Assembly: GCF_904846225.1 (NCBI RefSeq)
Contig: NZ_CAJGZJ010000012.1
Span: 23,730-87,729 of the forward strand
Direction: 5' to 3'
Origin: Psychrobacter immobilis
Lineage (GTDB): Bacteria; Pseudomonadota; Gammaproteobacteria; Pseudomonadales; Moraxellaceae
DNA: 64,000 nucleotides
In this document: one piece after another, positions 50,589-59,245 of the stretch
Layout: each line of letters starts with the position of its first letter
Position numbering within the stretch: the first letter of the stretch is position 1
The notes under the pieces: model-generated
The model's database searches: none
What the model was told of the DNA's origin: nothing
Seen by the model: the letters and a program-made list of their open reading frames with translations, nothing else
Program-made: the position numbers and the translations under genes

Positions 50589-50903
50589 ATGTCACAGCAA
50601 CCATCAACGTCTGACAGCAACGTCAGCCGTGAAGAAATCTTAGAAATTGCTACCCTTGCCCGTTTAGGTGTCGATGAGAGTACTGCCAACAGCTATGCCG
50701 ACGACATCAGTAAAATATTAAAGATGATGCACACACTTGGCAACGTTGATACGACTGACATCAAACCTTTAGCCAATATTCATGAAGCTTGCCAAGACTT
50801 GCGGGCTGACGTCGCCAACCATGATATCGACCGCGATCGCAATCAGTCGGTCGCGCCTGCTGTTGAAGACGGCCTATATCTGGTACCACAAGTGCTCGAA
50901 TAG
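50589..50903 (+). CDS. gatC: Asp-tRNA(Asn)/Glu-tRNA(Gln) amidotransferase subunit C
   Basis: Small subunit that holds GatA and GatB together. 104 residues with VSREEILEIATLARLGVDE, NVDTTDIKPLANIHEACQDLRAD and a C-terminal DGLYLVPQVLE. GGAG precedes the ATG. First gene of gatCAB. Confidence 0.95.
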   Translation: MSQQPSTSDSNVSREEILEIATLARLGVDESTANSYADDISKILKMMHTLGNVDTTDIKPLANIHEACQDLRADVANHDIDRDRNQSVAPAVEDGLYLVPQVLE

Positions 50904-50973
50904 AGTGCTATCTCTATATTTTGCTTTTATCTCATTTCATTTATGTTATTAACACTTTGACGGACGACACTTT

Positions 50974-52470
50974 ATGTCTGAACTTCACTTATTAAGTACT
51001 CACCAGCTTATTACTGGTTTGCAAGAAAAACAATTTAGCAGCCTTGAGCTGACTGAACACTACATCAAGCGCATTAACGCGCTAGACAGCAAGATTAATA
51101 GCTTTATCACTCATACCTCTGAGACAGCACTCGCACAAGCAAAAGCGGCAGATGGGATGCGTGCACAAGGTGATAATCGTCTGTTATTAGGCGTGCCAAT
51201 GGCTCATAAAGATATTTTTTGTACTCAAGGCGTGCTGACGACTTGTGGCTCCAAAATGCTGCATAACTTTGTCTCACCTTATAACGCTACTATCGTGTCT
51301 AATATCGACAACGCTGGAATGATTAGCTTAGGTAAGCTAAATATGGATGAGTTTGCGATGGGCTCGGACAATAGCAGCTCTTACTATGGCACCGTACAAA
51401 ATCCTTGGAACCTAGAACGTGTCCCTGGTGGTTCATCAGGTGGTAGCGCAGCGGCAGTTGCAGCAGGCTTCATTCCTGTCGCAACAGGTAGCGATACAGG
51501 TGGCTCTATTCGTCAGCCTGCCTCATTTTGCGGTCTAACAGGTATCAAACCAACTTATGGCCGTGTATCACGCTTTGGTATGATTGCTTACGCATCAAGC
51601 CTAGATCAAGCGGGTAGCATGGGACGCAGTGCCAAAGACTGTGCGTATCTACTACAACCAATGATCGGCCATGACCCACTCGATGGTACCTCCATTAAAC
51701 ATGACATTCCTGACTATATACAAGATATTGACGATGCAGAAGCAGCTGCTGGCGACATGCCATTTGCTGGACTGCGTATAGGCGTTGCAAAAGAATATTT
51801 TAGTAAAGGTTTAGATGCCGAAGTCGAGCAAGCTGTACGTGCCGCCCTCAAAAAGTATGAAGAGCTGGGTGCTACCATTGTGGAGGTGAACATCACTGAT
51901 CCTGATATCACTCTGTCTACCTATTATATGCTAGCACCAGCAGAAGCTTCTTCTAACTTATCGCGCTTCGATGGGGTCCGCTTTGGTTATCGCTGTGAAG
52001 ACCCAAAAGACTTAACTGATCTGTATACACGCTCACGCTCTGAAGGTTTTGGTCCTGAGGTACAGCGCCGTATCTTGACCGGAACTTATGCGCTATCGGC
52101 GGGTTACTTTGACGCTTATTATACCAAAGCACAAAAAGTACGCCGCTTAATCGTCAAAGATTTCGAAGATGCCTTTGCCAACTGTGATGTCATCGCCTGT
52201 CCAACTGCACCAACCAGTGCCTATAAACTGAGTGACAATCTCGACCCTGCCACGATGTATTTGGGTGATGTCTATACTATCGGTGTCAACTTGGCTGGTT
52301 TACCTGCGCTTAGTCAGCCAGTTGGCTTGACGTTAGAAGGCTTGCCTATTGGCTTACAATTGATTGGTCAGTATTGGCAAGAAAGTAAGCTGCTGTCTAC
52401 CGCGCATCTATTTCAGCAACACACCGATCACCATTTACAACACTCTGCCATCGCGAAGGAGACGGTATAA
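50974..52470 (+). CDS. gatA: Asp-tRNA(Asn)/Glu-tRNA(Gln) amidotransferase subunit A
   Basis: Amidase-signature subunit that releases ammonia from glutamine. 498 residues. The Ser-cisSer-Lys triad lies in [11 protein letters not shown] (Lys), [14 protein letters not shown] (cis-Ser) and [16 protein letters not shown] (nucleophile Ser). Its TAA overlaps the gatB ATG by one base, so the two are coupled. Confidence 0.97.
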   Translation: MSELHLLSTHQLITGLQEKQFSSLELTEHYIKRINALDSKINSFITHTSETALAQAKAADGMRAQGDNRLLLGVPMAHKDIFCTQGVLTTCGSKMLHNFVSPYNATIVSNIDNAGMISLGKLNMDEFAMGSDNSSSYYGTVQNPWNLERVPGGSSGGSAAAVAAGFIPVATGSDTGGSIRQPASFCGLTGIKPTYGRVSRFGMIAYASSLDQAGSMGRSAKDCAYLLQPMIGHDPLDGTSIKHDIPDYIQDIDDAEAAAGDMPFAGLRIGVAKEYFSKGLDAEVEQAVRAALKKYEELGATIVEVNITDPDITLSTYYMLAPAEASSNLSRFDGVRFGYRCEDPKDLTDLYTRSRSEGFGPEVQRRILTGTYALSAGYFDAYYTKAQKVRRLIVKDFEDAFANCDVIACPTAPTSAYKLSDNLDPATMYLGDVYTIGVNLAGLPALSQPVGLTLEGLPIGLQLIGQYWQESKLLSTAHLFQQHTDHHLQHSAIAKETV

Positions 52471-53999
52471 TGAACACAGCAACTACTACTGATAACAATA
52501 TCGTCCGTAAAGAGGCCGTTCGTAAAGAGCTGTTCGTCGATGGCTATGAAGTGGTCATCGGTATCGAGATTCACTGCCAGCTCAATACGGAAAGTAAAAT
52601 ATTTTCAAGCTCGCCGACAGATTTTGGTCATGAGCCAAACAGCCAAGCCAGCCTCGTCGACTTGGGTTTACCGGGCGTTTTGCCAGTGCTTAATAGTGGC
52701 GTGGTCGATCGTGCTCTAAAATTCGGTATTGGTGTCAACGCTGAACTGGGTTTATACAATACGTTTGACCGCAAAAACTACTTTTATCCCGACTTACCGA
52801 AAGGCTATCAAATCACCCAAATGGCCAATCCTATCGTTGGTAAAGGTTATATTGACGTGGTGGTCAATGAAGGCGAAAAGAACGAATATCCAAAACGTAT
52901 GGGTATCACCCGCGCCCATTTGGAAGAAGATGCTGGTAAATCTGTGCATGACGCGATCGATGGTATGACAGGTATCGACTTGAACCGTGCTGGTACACCG
53001 CTGATTGAGATCGTCTCTGAACCAGATATGCGCTCAGCCCACGAAGCACTTGCTTATATTAAAGCCATTCATCAGCTGGTCACTTGGCTTGGTATCTCAG
53101 ATGCGATCATGGCAGAAGGATCGTTCCGCTGTGACTGTAACGTCTCTGTGCGTCAGCCTGGCGACGAGCTTGGTACTCGTACTGAGCTTAAGAACTTGAA
53201 CTCTTTCCGCTTTATCGAACGCGCGATCAATCGTGAAATCGAGCGTCAAATCGATATCATCGAGGACGGCGGCAAAGTCATCCAAGCAACGATGCTGTAT
53301 GATCCAGAGCGCGATGAAACTCGCACCATGCGCACCAAAGAAGACGCTAACGACTATCGCTACTTCCCTGATCCTGATCTGCTGCCTGTGCGCATTGAGC
53401 AGCACACTGTTGACGAGATTAAAGCAGCGATGCCTGAGCTGCCAGTTGCTCGTCGTGCACGCTTTGAAGAAGCGCTCGGTCTATCAGAATACGATGCTCG
53501 TATCTTAACAGGAAGCCGTCAGCTGGCCGATTATTTCGAAGATGTGGTCGCTGAAGTGGGACAGCAAGATGCCAAGATGGCTGGCAACTGGGTCATGGGC
53601 GATCTATTGGGCGCGCTAAATAAAGATGATACAGATATCGTCGACTCCCCTATCAGCGCCAAGCAATTGGCTGGCATGCTAGCGCGCATTAAAGACGATA
53701 CCTTATCTGGCAAACTGGCTAAGAAAGTATTTAGCGCCTTATATGAGCGCGAAGGTGGCGATACAGATGATGCAGCCGATAAAATCATTGAAGAAAAAGG
53801 TCTCAAGCAAGAAACAGACACAGGCGCGATTAAAGCCATCGTGGAAGACGTTATCGCTAAAAATCAAGCGATGGTCGAAGAGTATCGCGGCGGCAAAGAA
53901 AAGGCATTCAATGGTTTGGTCGGTCAAGTCATGAAAGCCAGTCGCGGTAGCGCCAATCCGCAGCAAGTAAACCAAATCCTAAAAGAGCTATTGGGTTAA
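52470..53999 (+). CDS. gatB: Asp-tRNA(Asn)/Glu-tRNA(Gln) amidotransferase subunit B
   Basis: tRNA-binding and kinase-like subunit. 509 residues with [56 protein letters not shown], and a C-terminal GatB/YqeY domain ending [12 protein letters not shown]. GatCAB implies indirect charging of tRNA(Asn), tRNA(Gln) or both. Confidence 0.97.
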   Translation: MNTATTTDNNIVRKEAVRKELFVDGYEVVIGIEIHCQLNTESKIFSSSPTDFGHEPNSQASLVDLGLPGVLPVLNSGVVDRALKFGIGVNAELGLYNTFDRKNYFYPDLPKGYQITQMANPIVGKGYIDVVVNEGEKNEYPKRMGITRAHLEEDAGKSVHDAIDGMTGIDLNRAGTPLIEIVSEPDMRSAHEALAYIKAIHQLVTWLGISDAIMAEGSFRCDCNVSVRQPGDELGTRTELKNLNSFRFIERAINREIERQIDIIEDGGKVIQATMLYDPERDETRTMRTKEDANDYRYFPDPDLLPVRIEQHTVDEIKAAMPELPVARRARFEEALGLSEYDARILTGSRQLADYFEDVVAEVGQQDAKMAGNWVMGDLLGALNKDDTDIVDSPISAKQLAGMLARIKDDTLSGKLAKKVFSALYEREGGDTDDAADKIIEEKGLKQETDTGAIKAIVEDVIAKNQAMVEEYRGGKEKAFNGLVGQVMKASRGSANPQQVNQILKELLG

Positions 54000-54074
54000 G
54001 GGTAATTATTGTTTGATTATGCTGACTGTGATACGTAAATTGGGCTTATAGATTTTGGCTAAAATAAATAGCCC

Positions 54075-54102
54075 TTGCAATATACATAATTTTGCGTAAA
54101 AT
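54075..54102 (+). promoter_or_regulatory. Promoter of tRNA-Pro
   Basis: TTGCAA (54075-54080) and TAAAAT (54097-54102) with a 16-base spacer end about 11 bases before the mature tRNA start. Confidence 0.55.
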
Positions 54103-54113
54103 AGTCAGTCATT

Positions 54114-54190
54114 CGGGGCGTAGCGCAGTCTGGTAGCGCACTACACTGGGGGTGTAGTGGTCGCAGGTTCAAATCCTGCCGTTCCGACCA
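54114..54190 (+). tRNA. tRNA-Pro (anticodon GGG)
   Basis: 77 bases including an encoded CCA. The acceptor stem CGGGGCG pairs with CGTTCCG (two G-U pairs), the anticodon stem CTACA/TGTAG encloses loop CTGGGGG giving anticodon GGG, and the T-arm is GCAGG-TTCAAAT-CCTGC. The D-arm is GCGC...GCGC. Its 3' end is the attachment site of the element that follows. Confidence 0.95.
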
Positions 54191-54194
54191 AACA
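54174..54194 (+). other. attL (tRNA-proximal attachment site)
   Basis: 21 bases identical to 62981-63001, running from TCCTGCCG in the tRNA T-arm through the CCA end to AACA. The similarity continues imperfectly to about 54246 versus 63053. Confidence 0.92.
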
Positions 54195-54201
54195 CAATAT
54201 T

Positions 54202-54237
54202 AGGGCATACCGTCATTGACCGTATGCCCTTTATTTT
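54202..54237 (+). terminator. tRNA-Pro terminator, element-derived copy
   Basis: AGGGCATAC and GTATGCCCT form a nine-base-pair stem followed by TTATTTT. A diverged copy with a matching compensated stem lies beyond attR (63009-63045). Confidence 0.85.
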
Positions 54238-54290
54238 GGGCGTTTTTCAGGTATTGAGCGTTATGTAGGTGTATGGCGTTCCATATAGAA

Positions 54291-54341
54291 TGTTGGTATT
54301 ATTGTTGGTATTGAGCAGTACCAACATGGACAATACCAACA
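54291..54341. promoter_or_regulatory. Integrase arm-type or operator sites (left)
   Basis: Two direct copies of TGTTGGTATT at 54291 and 54303 (12-base period) and two inverted ones (around 54319-54326 and 54332-54341) lie immediately before the integrase start. The same pair with the same spacing occurs at 62901-62921 near attR. They are candidate arm sites for integrase or binding sites for an excisionase. Confidence 0.6.
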
Positions 54342-54353
54342 AAGGATAACCCC

Positions 54354-55595
54354 ATGCCCCTAACCCATACAGGTATCAACAAGCTACAGCCTAGTAGCAC
54401 CTCTATAGCCACAAAACGACCTGACAAACACAGTGATGGTAACGGGCTGCAATTATGGGTGCGTTATACGGGCGTTAAGTCATGGATCAGCGCCTACCGT
54501 TGGCAAGGCAAACAGCAAACCCTCACTATTGGCACTTATCCAGTAATGAGCCTACAAAATGCACGCCAGCGCAATATTGAGATCAAACGCTTAATAGCTG
54601 ATGGTATCAACCCTAAAGACGATAAGAAAAAGGCACAAGCAGACAATGACGGCTCAAGGGCGTTCAATACTATAGCCCAGCGTTGGCACGATGACCGCAA
54701 GGCGCACATTGCCGCTACCACCTATAGCCGTGACTACTCACAATACCAGCGCGATATTAAGCCCATCATTGGACACATGAACATAGAGGACATAACCGCG
54801 CCTGATGTTTTGGCTATTGGTAAGGCAGTAGAAGCAAGGGGCGCTAGTGACATGGCAAGGCGTGCAATGCGTCAAACAGGGCAAATCTTTAAGCAAGCAA
54901 TCCGTGAGGGCTTAACCAATCTCAACCCAGCCAACGACCTAACCGAAGCATTAAAACCTCACAAGGTGAAGCATCATAGCCGTATCACCAGCCAGCAATT
55001 ACCAAAGCTACTACAAGATATTAACGCCTATGAGGGTGACCTACTGGTGAAGCTAGGCTTATGGTTTATGTGCTATACGTTTGTGCGTACTCAAGAATTG
55101 CGCTTTATGGAATGGAGCGAGATAGACTACAAAGCTAAGTTATGGCGCATACCAGCCGACAAAATGAAAATGGATAGACCGCACCTAGTACCACTAGCAC
55201 CGCAAACAATGACAATCTTAGAGCAAATCAAGGCGCTAGGCTTTTCGGATCAGTACGTTTTCTTTAATACCTCAACCCGTAAGCCATACAGTACAAACGC
55301 TTTTATCACTGCCCTATGGCGCATGGGTTATAAGGGCAGAATGACGGGGCACGGCTTTAGAGGGCTTGCCAGCACTACCCTACACGAACAGGAATACATG
55401 CACGAAGCGATAGAGCTACAGCTGGCACATGAGAAAGAGAACAAAATCAGCAAAGCCTATAACGGAGCGCAGCATTTACCCTATAGAACAAAAATGATGA
55501 ATGAATGGGCAAACTTCATTGATGATGCCTACGCTGGCAAGATAGATAACTTGATCCGTGCAGACTTCAAACAACAAGCACAAAAGCATGGCTAA
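54354..55595 (+). CDS. int: P4-type tyrosine integrase
   Basis: Site-specific recombinase of 413 residues. The N-terminal DUF4102 domain has KHSDGNGLQLWVRYTGVKSW and GTYPVMSLQNAR. The SAM-like core-binding region follows, then the catalytic domain with Arg in YTFVRTQELRFMEW, the HGFRG box (His and Arg), LAHEKENKISKAYN with the late His and the Tyr nucleophile. AAGGA is seven bases before the ATG. It is adjacent to its tRNA target and directed away from it. Confidence 0.95.
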   Translation: MPLTHTGINKLQPSSTSIATKRPDKHSDGNGLQLWVRYTGVKSWISAYRWQGKQQTLTIGTYPVMSLQNARQRNIEIKRLIADGINPKDDKKKAQADNDGSRAFNTIAQRWHDDRKAHIAATTYSRDYSQYQRDIKPIIGHMNIEDITAPDVLAIGKAVEARGASDMARRAMRQTGQIFKQAIREGLTNLNPANDLTEALKPHKVKHHSRITSQQLPKLLQDINAYEGDLLVKLGLWFMCYTFVRTQELRFMEWSEIDYKAKLWRIPADKMKMDRPHLVPLAPQTMTILEQIKALGFSDQYVFFNTSTRKPYSTNAFITALWRMGYKGRMTGHGFRGLASTTLHEQEYMHEAIELQLAHEKENKISKAYNGAQHLPYRTKMMNEWANFIDDAYAGKIDNLIRADFKQQAQKHG

Positions 55596-55649
55596 TATCA
55601 TGCTGTAACGACTATGCAAGGCTAGGACTAATTACCCGAAAGCCAGCCG

Positions 55650-55715
55650 TTCACACACCTTTAGGCTGGCACTGCCTTGCACCTACTTTTATTCAATGGT
55701 GTGTAAAGGTGTGAA
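55650..55715 (+). promoter_or_regulatory. Inverted repeat that can pair with the ribosome site of the 55718 gene
   Basis: TTCACACACCTTTA (55650-55663) is complementary to TAAAGGTGTGAA (55704-55715), which contains the AAAGGTG ribosome binding site. A smaller hairpin GCCAGCC/GGCTGGC (55642-55670) overlaps it. This suggests alternative structures controlling translation. Confidence 0.4.
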
Positions 55716-55717
55716 TT

Positions 55718-56770
55718 GTGAGTGATACTGATATAGCATTACGTTTTGATAAGGCTGAATATTATAGTTTGGAAGAGGCGAGCGAATATCTTAATAGAAA
55801 ATACAAAACTGACAATATTAATGCTCATAAGCTTTTAAAAAAGGTTGTTCATTACCAAATACCACTATTTATCTATGGCAAAAACTTTCAGATTGCTGGT
55901 GACTATGTAATGAAGTCTTTTAAGTCAGTAAAGCTTATAAACGATGACATGGAGCTGTACAGAAGTACTCTTAAAGAAGTAGCAAAACGTAATACATCTA
56001 TTTATCCTAAGATAGATAGTATGCTATCTGCAGTTATGGAAAATACAGGCGGATTACTAGAACTAAATTTAGACGCTACAAGAGAGTTCATATTCAATAG
56101 TAAGATAACAACAGGTAGTATTGATGAAACCTGTTTATTTAGTGGTTTTCTACCACTCGCCATACCAAATAGCGATGCCTCTAGCCTAGATTATCTAGAT
56201 GATTATTTGTTAAGTAATTTTGAGGATAGCGTAGCATTTACTCTCGCCTTATACCCAAGCATTGATATTTTTTTAGATAATGAAGAAGAAATGAAATTAT
56301 CTATTGATAGAGCTATTGAGTTATGCACTCCCAAAGTTGTGGACTATTATCTTTATGATGAAGAGGAAGAAGAGATTGATAAAACATATATAACACCATA
56401 TTTCGAGATTAATAAAAGTGATTTATTGATACTTAGTAGTGGTGTTACAAAGCTTGAAGAGCTTATCTCAAATATAGAAGAGCCAAATATAGAAGGTAAA
56501 TCTTTAGACACTGATTTTTTAAAAAAGAAAGGCGTCAGCCCTCAAAAATTATTGGCTAAACATATGGCTAAACATATGGCTAATAAAGAATGGCAAGCAG
56601 ACGTACAGAACAAGATTAAAATTACTGAAATGGCGGAAATCATATATTCAGAGCTTTACTCGCTTGGGTTTAACAATGAGCTACCTGATCAAGCAAGAAA
56701 TATTAAATCTTGGATCAAGGATATAGCACCCGATTATGCCAGCGAAGGAGGCAGACCTCCATCATCATAA
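55718..56770 (+). CDS. Unknown A/T-rich acidic protein of the element (possible cargo)
   Basis: Protein of 350 residues that I do not recognise. The N-terminus YYSLEEASEYLNRKYKTDNI with HKLLKKVVHYQIPLFIY resembles a small helix-turn-helix or excisionase-like DNA-binding segment. The middle is acidic (DLLDEEEEEID region). The C-terminus (KITEMAEIIYSELYSLGFNN then IKSWIKDIAPDYASEGGRPP) is helical and resembles short C-terminal regions of phage-associated proteins. No membrane segment or nuclease motif. Codon use is visibly richer in AAA, TTA and ATA than its neighbours, suggesting a separate origin. Start GTG with AAGGTG. A cargo or defence role is only inference. Confidence 0.7.
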   Translation: MSDTDIALRFDKAEYYSLEEASEYLNRKYKTDNINAHKLLKKVVHYQIPLFIYGKNFQIAGDYVMKSFKSVKLINDDMELYRSTLKEVAKRNTSIYPKIDSMLSAVMENTGGLLELNLDATREFIFNSKITTGSIDETCLFSGFLPLAIPNSDASSLDYLDDYLLSNFEDSVAFTLALYPSIDIFLDNEEEMKLSIDRAIELCTPKVVDYYLYDEEEEEIDKTYITPYFEINKSDLLILSSGVTKLEELISNIEEPNIEGKSLDTDFLKKKGVSPQKLLAKHMAKHMANKEWQADVQNKIKITEMAEIIYSELYSLGFNNELPDQARNIKSWIKDIAPDYASEGGRPPSS

Positions 56771-56780
56771 AACCTACACG

Positions 56781-56811
56781 AACCTAAGTTAATATATATA
56801 AACCTAAGTTA
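56781..56811. repeat. Paired AACCTAAGTTA sites upstream of the AlpA-like gene
   Basis: Two identical 11-mers at 56781 and 56801 are spaced 20 bases apart, two helical turns. The related AACCTAAG recurs at 61969 and 61980. They are likely operator sites for an element regulator. Confidence 0.55.
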
Positions 56812-56900
56812 GGGGAATTTTCTTAGTCAAACTCACCACATACCATAGAACCATGTTGAAAGCCGTAGCACACCGTTACGGCTAACATGGAGATATGAAA

Positions 56901-57197
56901 ATGACACAGCAACAAGCCACCCAAAGCGCGCCAGTTATTCCCTTTACTGGTGACACCTCGAACGACACCGAACCAACCAACTCAAACAGTCCAGCTATGC
57001 ACTTGCCTACTACTGGCATGGGTAGAGCAAAGGATATTTTGCCGTTCCTACCCTTTAGCAAAACCACCCTTTTTGAATGGTCAAAAGATGGACGTTTTCC
57101 AGCTGGCAAGAAGCTAAGCCCCACTATGACCGCATGGAGCTATGCAGACATTCACGAATGGCTTAATTCTCACACCTCAACCACTAGCGAGGTATAG
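56901..57197 (+). CDS. AlpA-like helix-turn-helix regulator
   Basis: Protein of 98 residues. A Thr/Ser/Asn-rich leader is followed by an excisionase/AlpA-type winged HTH: GRAKDILPFLPFSKTTLFEWSKDGRFPAGKKLSPTMTAWSYADIHEWLNSH. The WSKDGRFPAG...WSYADIHEWL pattern is the AlpA signature. P4-like elements use such proteins for integrase control. ATG 56901 is preferred over 56895 because GGAG is then eight bases away. Confidence 0.85.
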   Translation: MTQQQATQSAPVIPFTGDTSNDTEPTNSNSPAMHLPTTGMGRAKDILPFLPFSKTTLFEWSKDGRFPAGKKLSPTMTAWSYADIHEWLNSHTSTTSEV

Positions 57198-57201
57198 AGC
57201 C

Positions 57202-57489
57202 ATGACTACTACAGCCACCGCTACCGCCCCAGTGACCAATGAGCAAGCACCTAAGACCCAAATTAACACCATACGGGCGCACCTGATGACAGGGGCAACG
57301 ATCAGCACATGGGACGCATACCGCCTTTACCAAATCACATGCCTAGCCCAGCGCATACATGACTTGCGCCTAACAGGGCTAGTTATTCAAAGTGAGATGG
57401 TAACGCACAATGAAAAGCGTTTTAGCCTCTACTGGCTTGATGAAGCAACATTACTTGAAAGCGAATTATCTAACAGTGAGGTGAACTAA
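57202..57489 (+). CDS. Unknown small protein with HTH-like core
   Basis: Protein of 95 residues. After a Thr/Ala-rich leader, INTIRAHLMTGATISTWDAYRLYQITCLAQRIHDLRLTGLVIQSEMV resembles the winged-helix (HTH_55-like) fold common in phage and integrative elements. GAGG lies upstream. The next gene begins directly after its stop. Role unknown, perhaps DNA binding. Confidence 0.6.
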   Translation: MTTTATATAPVTNEQAPKTQINTIRAHLMTGATISTWDAYRLYQITCLAQRIHDLRLTGLVIQSEMVTHNEKRFSLYWLDEATLLESELSNSEVN

Positions 57490-57777
57490 ATGAATAACCA
57501 CCCTAGCATATCAATCGACACCCCAGCCGAACGCCTAGTAACTGTGGATAGCCTTTACTTACGTCTTATGAATGACCGCGTACAAGATATTTATATTAAT
57601 ACCGACCACCTAGCCACCGCGCTAGATGCTATCAATACAAAAGACGATGTTAGCCAAGGCGTGCTTGTGGCAGTCAAAGCAGCACTACTGAGCAATAGCG
57701 AGCTGGCAGGTATTGTTAGCGAGATGTTTTGTGAGCACGCATTACCGTACCAAGCGGAGGCAACAAGCCATGAGTGA
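57490..57777 (+). CDS. Unknown small protein of the element
   Basis: Protein of 95 residues, start directly adjacent to the preceding TAA. Mostly helical and acidic (ERLVTVDSLYLRLMNDRVQD, HLATALDAINTKDD). No recognised motif, signal or membrane segment. The next ORF overlaps its end by eight bases. Part of the tightly packed block 57202-59245. Confidence 0.6.
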   Translation: MNNHPSISIDTPAERLVTVDSLYLRLMNDRVQDIYINTDHLATALDAINTKDDVSQGVLVAVKAALLSNSELAGIVSEMFCEHALPYQAEATSHE

Positions 57778-58045
57778 TGACGACTTTATAACTCAAGTCA
57801 TGGACGGGCTAAAAGAACAGGGTTACTTGATGATACCCGATGACTTTATCGACCAGCTCATCATTACCTTGCACGCCAATGTGACAACCATTAACACCAT
57901 GACCCAAATAGCCGAATTAGAAACCAAGATGTTAGGCAGCTTGTTACCGACAGGCAGCCGACAAGTGGAGTCACTAAAAGAGCTATCGACACGCATAGCA
58001 GAAATCGCCTTTAACGTGGAGGACGTAAGAAATGACCAAAGATAA
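57770..58045 (+). CDS. Unknown small protein of the element
   Basis: Protein of 91 residues starting MSDDDFITQVMDGLKEQGYL. The ATG overlaps the previous gene by eight bases and has GGAGG upstream. Helical, with ELETKMLGSLLPTGSRQVESLKEL. No known family recognised. Overlaps the next gene by 14 bases. Confidence 0.6.
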   Translation: MSDDDFITQVMDGLKEQGYLMIPDDFIDQLIITLHANVTTINTMTQIAELETKMLGSLLPTGSRQVESLKELSTRIAEIAFNVEDVRNDQR

Positions 58046-58559
58046 CAGAACCAGTCTAAAAGACAGCCACGGGGCACACAATCGCAATGAGCCACATAAG
58101 CGCGGCTTACTACTTAGCTTTATCATATTCATGGCATGGGTGGCAGGTATTGGCTTGCTACTATCATTAATCGCTTGCCAGCCAGTCAATGCAAAACCGA
58201 TTGCAACTGATGATAACAGCGGTTACTATATAGACCTCTCAAAAAACGTTAGCGGACAAGCCAGCCGTTACTCATTGGCTTTTTTTGTGCCTGATAATAG
58301 CGCAGCCTCTCAAGCTGTCACTATGCCATCAAGCACTACCCTAAGAGCGCATTTAAGCGCATCAAGGGGGCATTCCCTCATATCTATAGCAAATCACTTG
58401 CTAACCGACTATGACGGGTTGACGCTGCAAAATAAAAGAGCCGTAAGGCGAATATGCAGGGCGGTTACTAACGTTACCGAGAGTAAGACCCGTCACCCTA
58501 TACTTTTACCGTATAGCGTGGCATTAACTCAAAAAACGTTAGGAGGCTATCATGCCTAA
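58032..58559 (+). CDS. Unknown membrane or lipoprotein of the element
   Basis: Protein of 175 residues. A hydrophilic, positively charged ~24-residue N-terminus is followed by one long hydrophobic segment (GLLLSFIIFMAWVAGIGLLL) ending in SLIAC, which fits a lipobox (L-I-A-C). It is therefore either a lipoprotein or a single-pass membrane protein facing out. The C-terminal part GHSLISIANHLLTDYDGLTL with NKRAVRRICRAVTNV vaguely recalls LysM-like helices. GGAGGA precedes the ATG. Confidence 0.6.
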   Translation: MTKDNRTSLKDSHGAHNRNEPHKRGLLLSFIIFMAWVAGIGLLLSLIACQPVNAKPIATDDNSGYYIDLSKNVSGQASRYSLAFFVPDNSAASQAVTMPSSTTLRAHLSASRGHSLISIANHLLTDYDGLTLQNKRAVRRICRAVTNVTESKTRHPILLPYSVALTQKTLGGYHA

Positions 58560-59133
58560 TTCAATCCGTACGACCTCAAACACTCAAACCACTACTAACA
58601 GCACACTAGCCACATTCAAGGCAGGTGACAGCGTTCTATGCCCATCTGTAGGCAATGGCACTTATCAGCTATTCAACGATAAAGAATACGGCTGTTTAGG
58701 CTTTACCACCAACGGCAAAACATACCACTATCGGACTGATGGCAAAGTAAGCCGCGATGATGCCGCCCCGTCATTATTCCATGACATGCCAGCAAATCGC
58801 CAAGCCATTAACGCCCTGTATGGCAGCAAACACCAAATCAAGATAATAGATTGCACCGCCGCCGATGATGACGAAGTGATTTTAATGCCGTCTATCATGC
58901 TATCCGATATTGCATGTGATATTAATGCCGCCGCTACTACCTTGCATGACATGGGGCAGTTATTCCATCTTATCGCTACCCGTCAAATAGAACCCCATGC
59001 AGCCATAGCATTAGCGCGTCTGTCACAAGATGCCGCCGATACTTGGATTAATCTGCTTTATAGCCAACTGGACACTATCAACGAACCCTTAGCCCAAACT
59101 GGCTTTGGTAAGGTAGATGCTTGTGCCTACTAA
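58552..59133 (+). CDS. Unknown protein of the element
   Basis: Protein of 193 residues. The N-terminal half is beta-like (FKAGDSVLCPSVGNGTYQLF, KTYHYRTDGKVSRDDAAPSLFHDMPANR); the C-terminal half is helical (SDIACDINAAATTLHDMGQL, HAAIALARLSQDAADTWINLL). AGGAGG is upstream. I do not recognise the family. It overlaps the preceding gene by eight bases. Confidence 0.6.
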   Translation: MPNSIRTTSNTQTTTNSTLATFKAGDSVLCPSVGNGTYQLFNDKEYGCLGFTTNGKTYHYRTDGKVSRDDAAPSLFHDMPANRQAINALYGSKHQIKIIDCTAADDDEVILMPSIMLSDIACDINAAATTLHDMGQLFHLIATRQIEPHAAIALARLSQDAADTWINLLYSQLDTINEPLAQTGFGKVDACAY

Positions 59134-59245
59134 TAAGAGCTACCCGCCAAAGCAAAGCCGTAAGCACACCAAGCGCAAAAGCTACTACAAAAAGTATAGA
59201 GCAGCGCGTAAGCCGAACCAGTCACAAGCAAGGGGGACTAGATGA
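59123..59245 (+). CDS. Very small Lys/Arg-rich protein (40 residues)
   Basis: GTG start with AGGTAG upstream; 41 codons. Product is strongly basic: it begins VPTNKSYPPKQSRKHTKRKS (initiator Met in place of V) and continues with Lys, Arg and Tyr. Its TGA overlaps the ATG of the DUF927 gene (ATGA), and it starts inside the end of the preceding gene, so it is part of a coupled string. A nucleic-acid-binding role is plausible but unproven. Confidence 0.5.
   Translation: MPTNKSYPPKQSRKHTKRKSYYKKYRAARKPNQSQARGTR

Noticed and set aside
53097..53975. Long antisense frames inside gatB
   Set aside because: They are shadows of a strongly coding gene with no ribosome sites.
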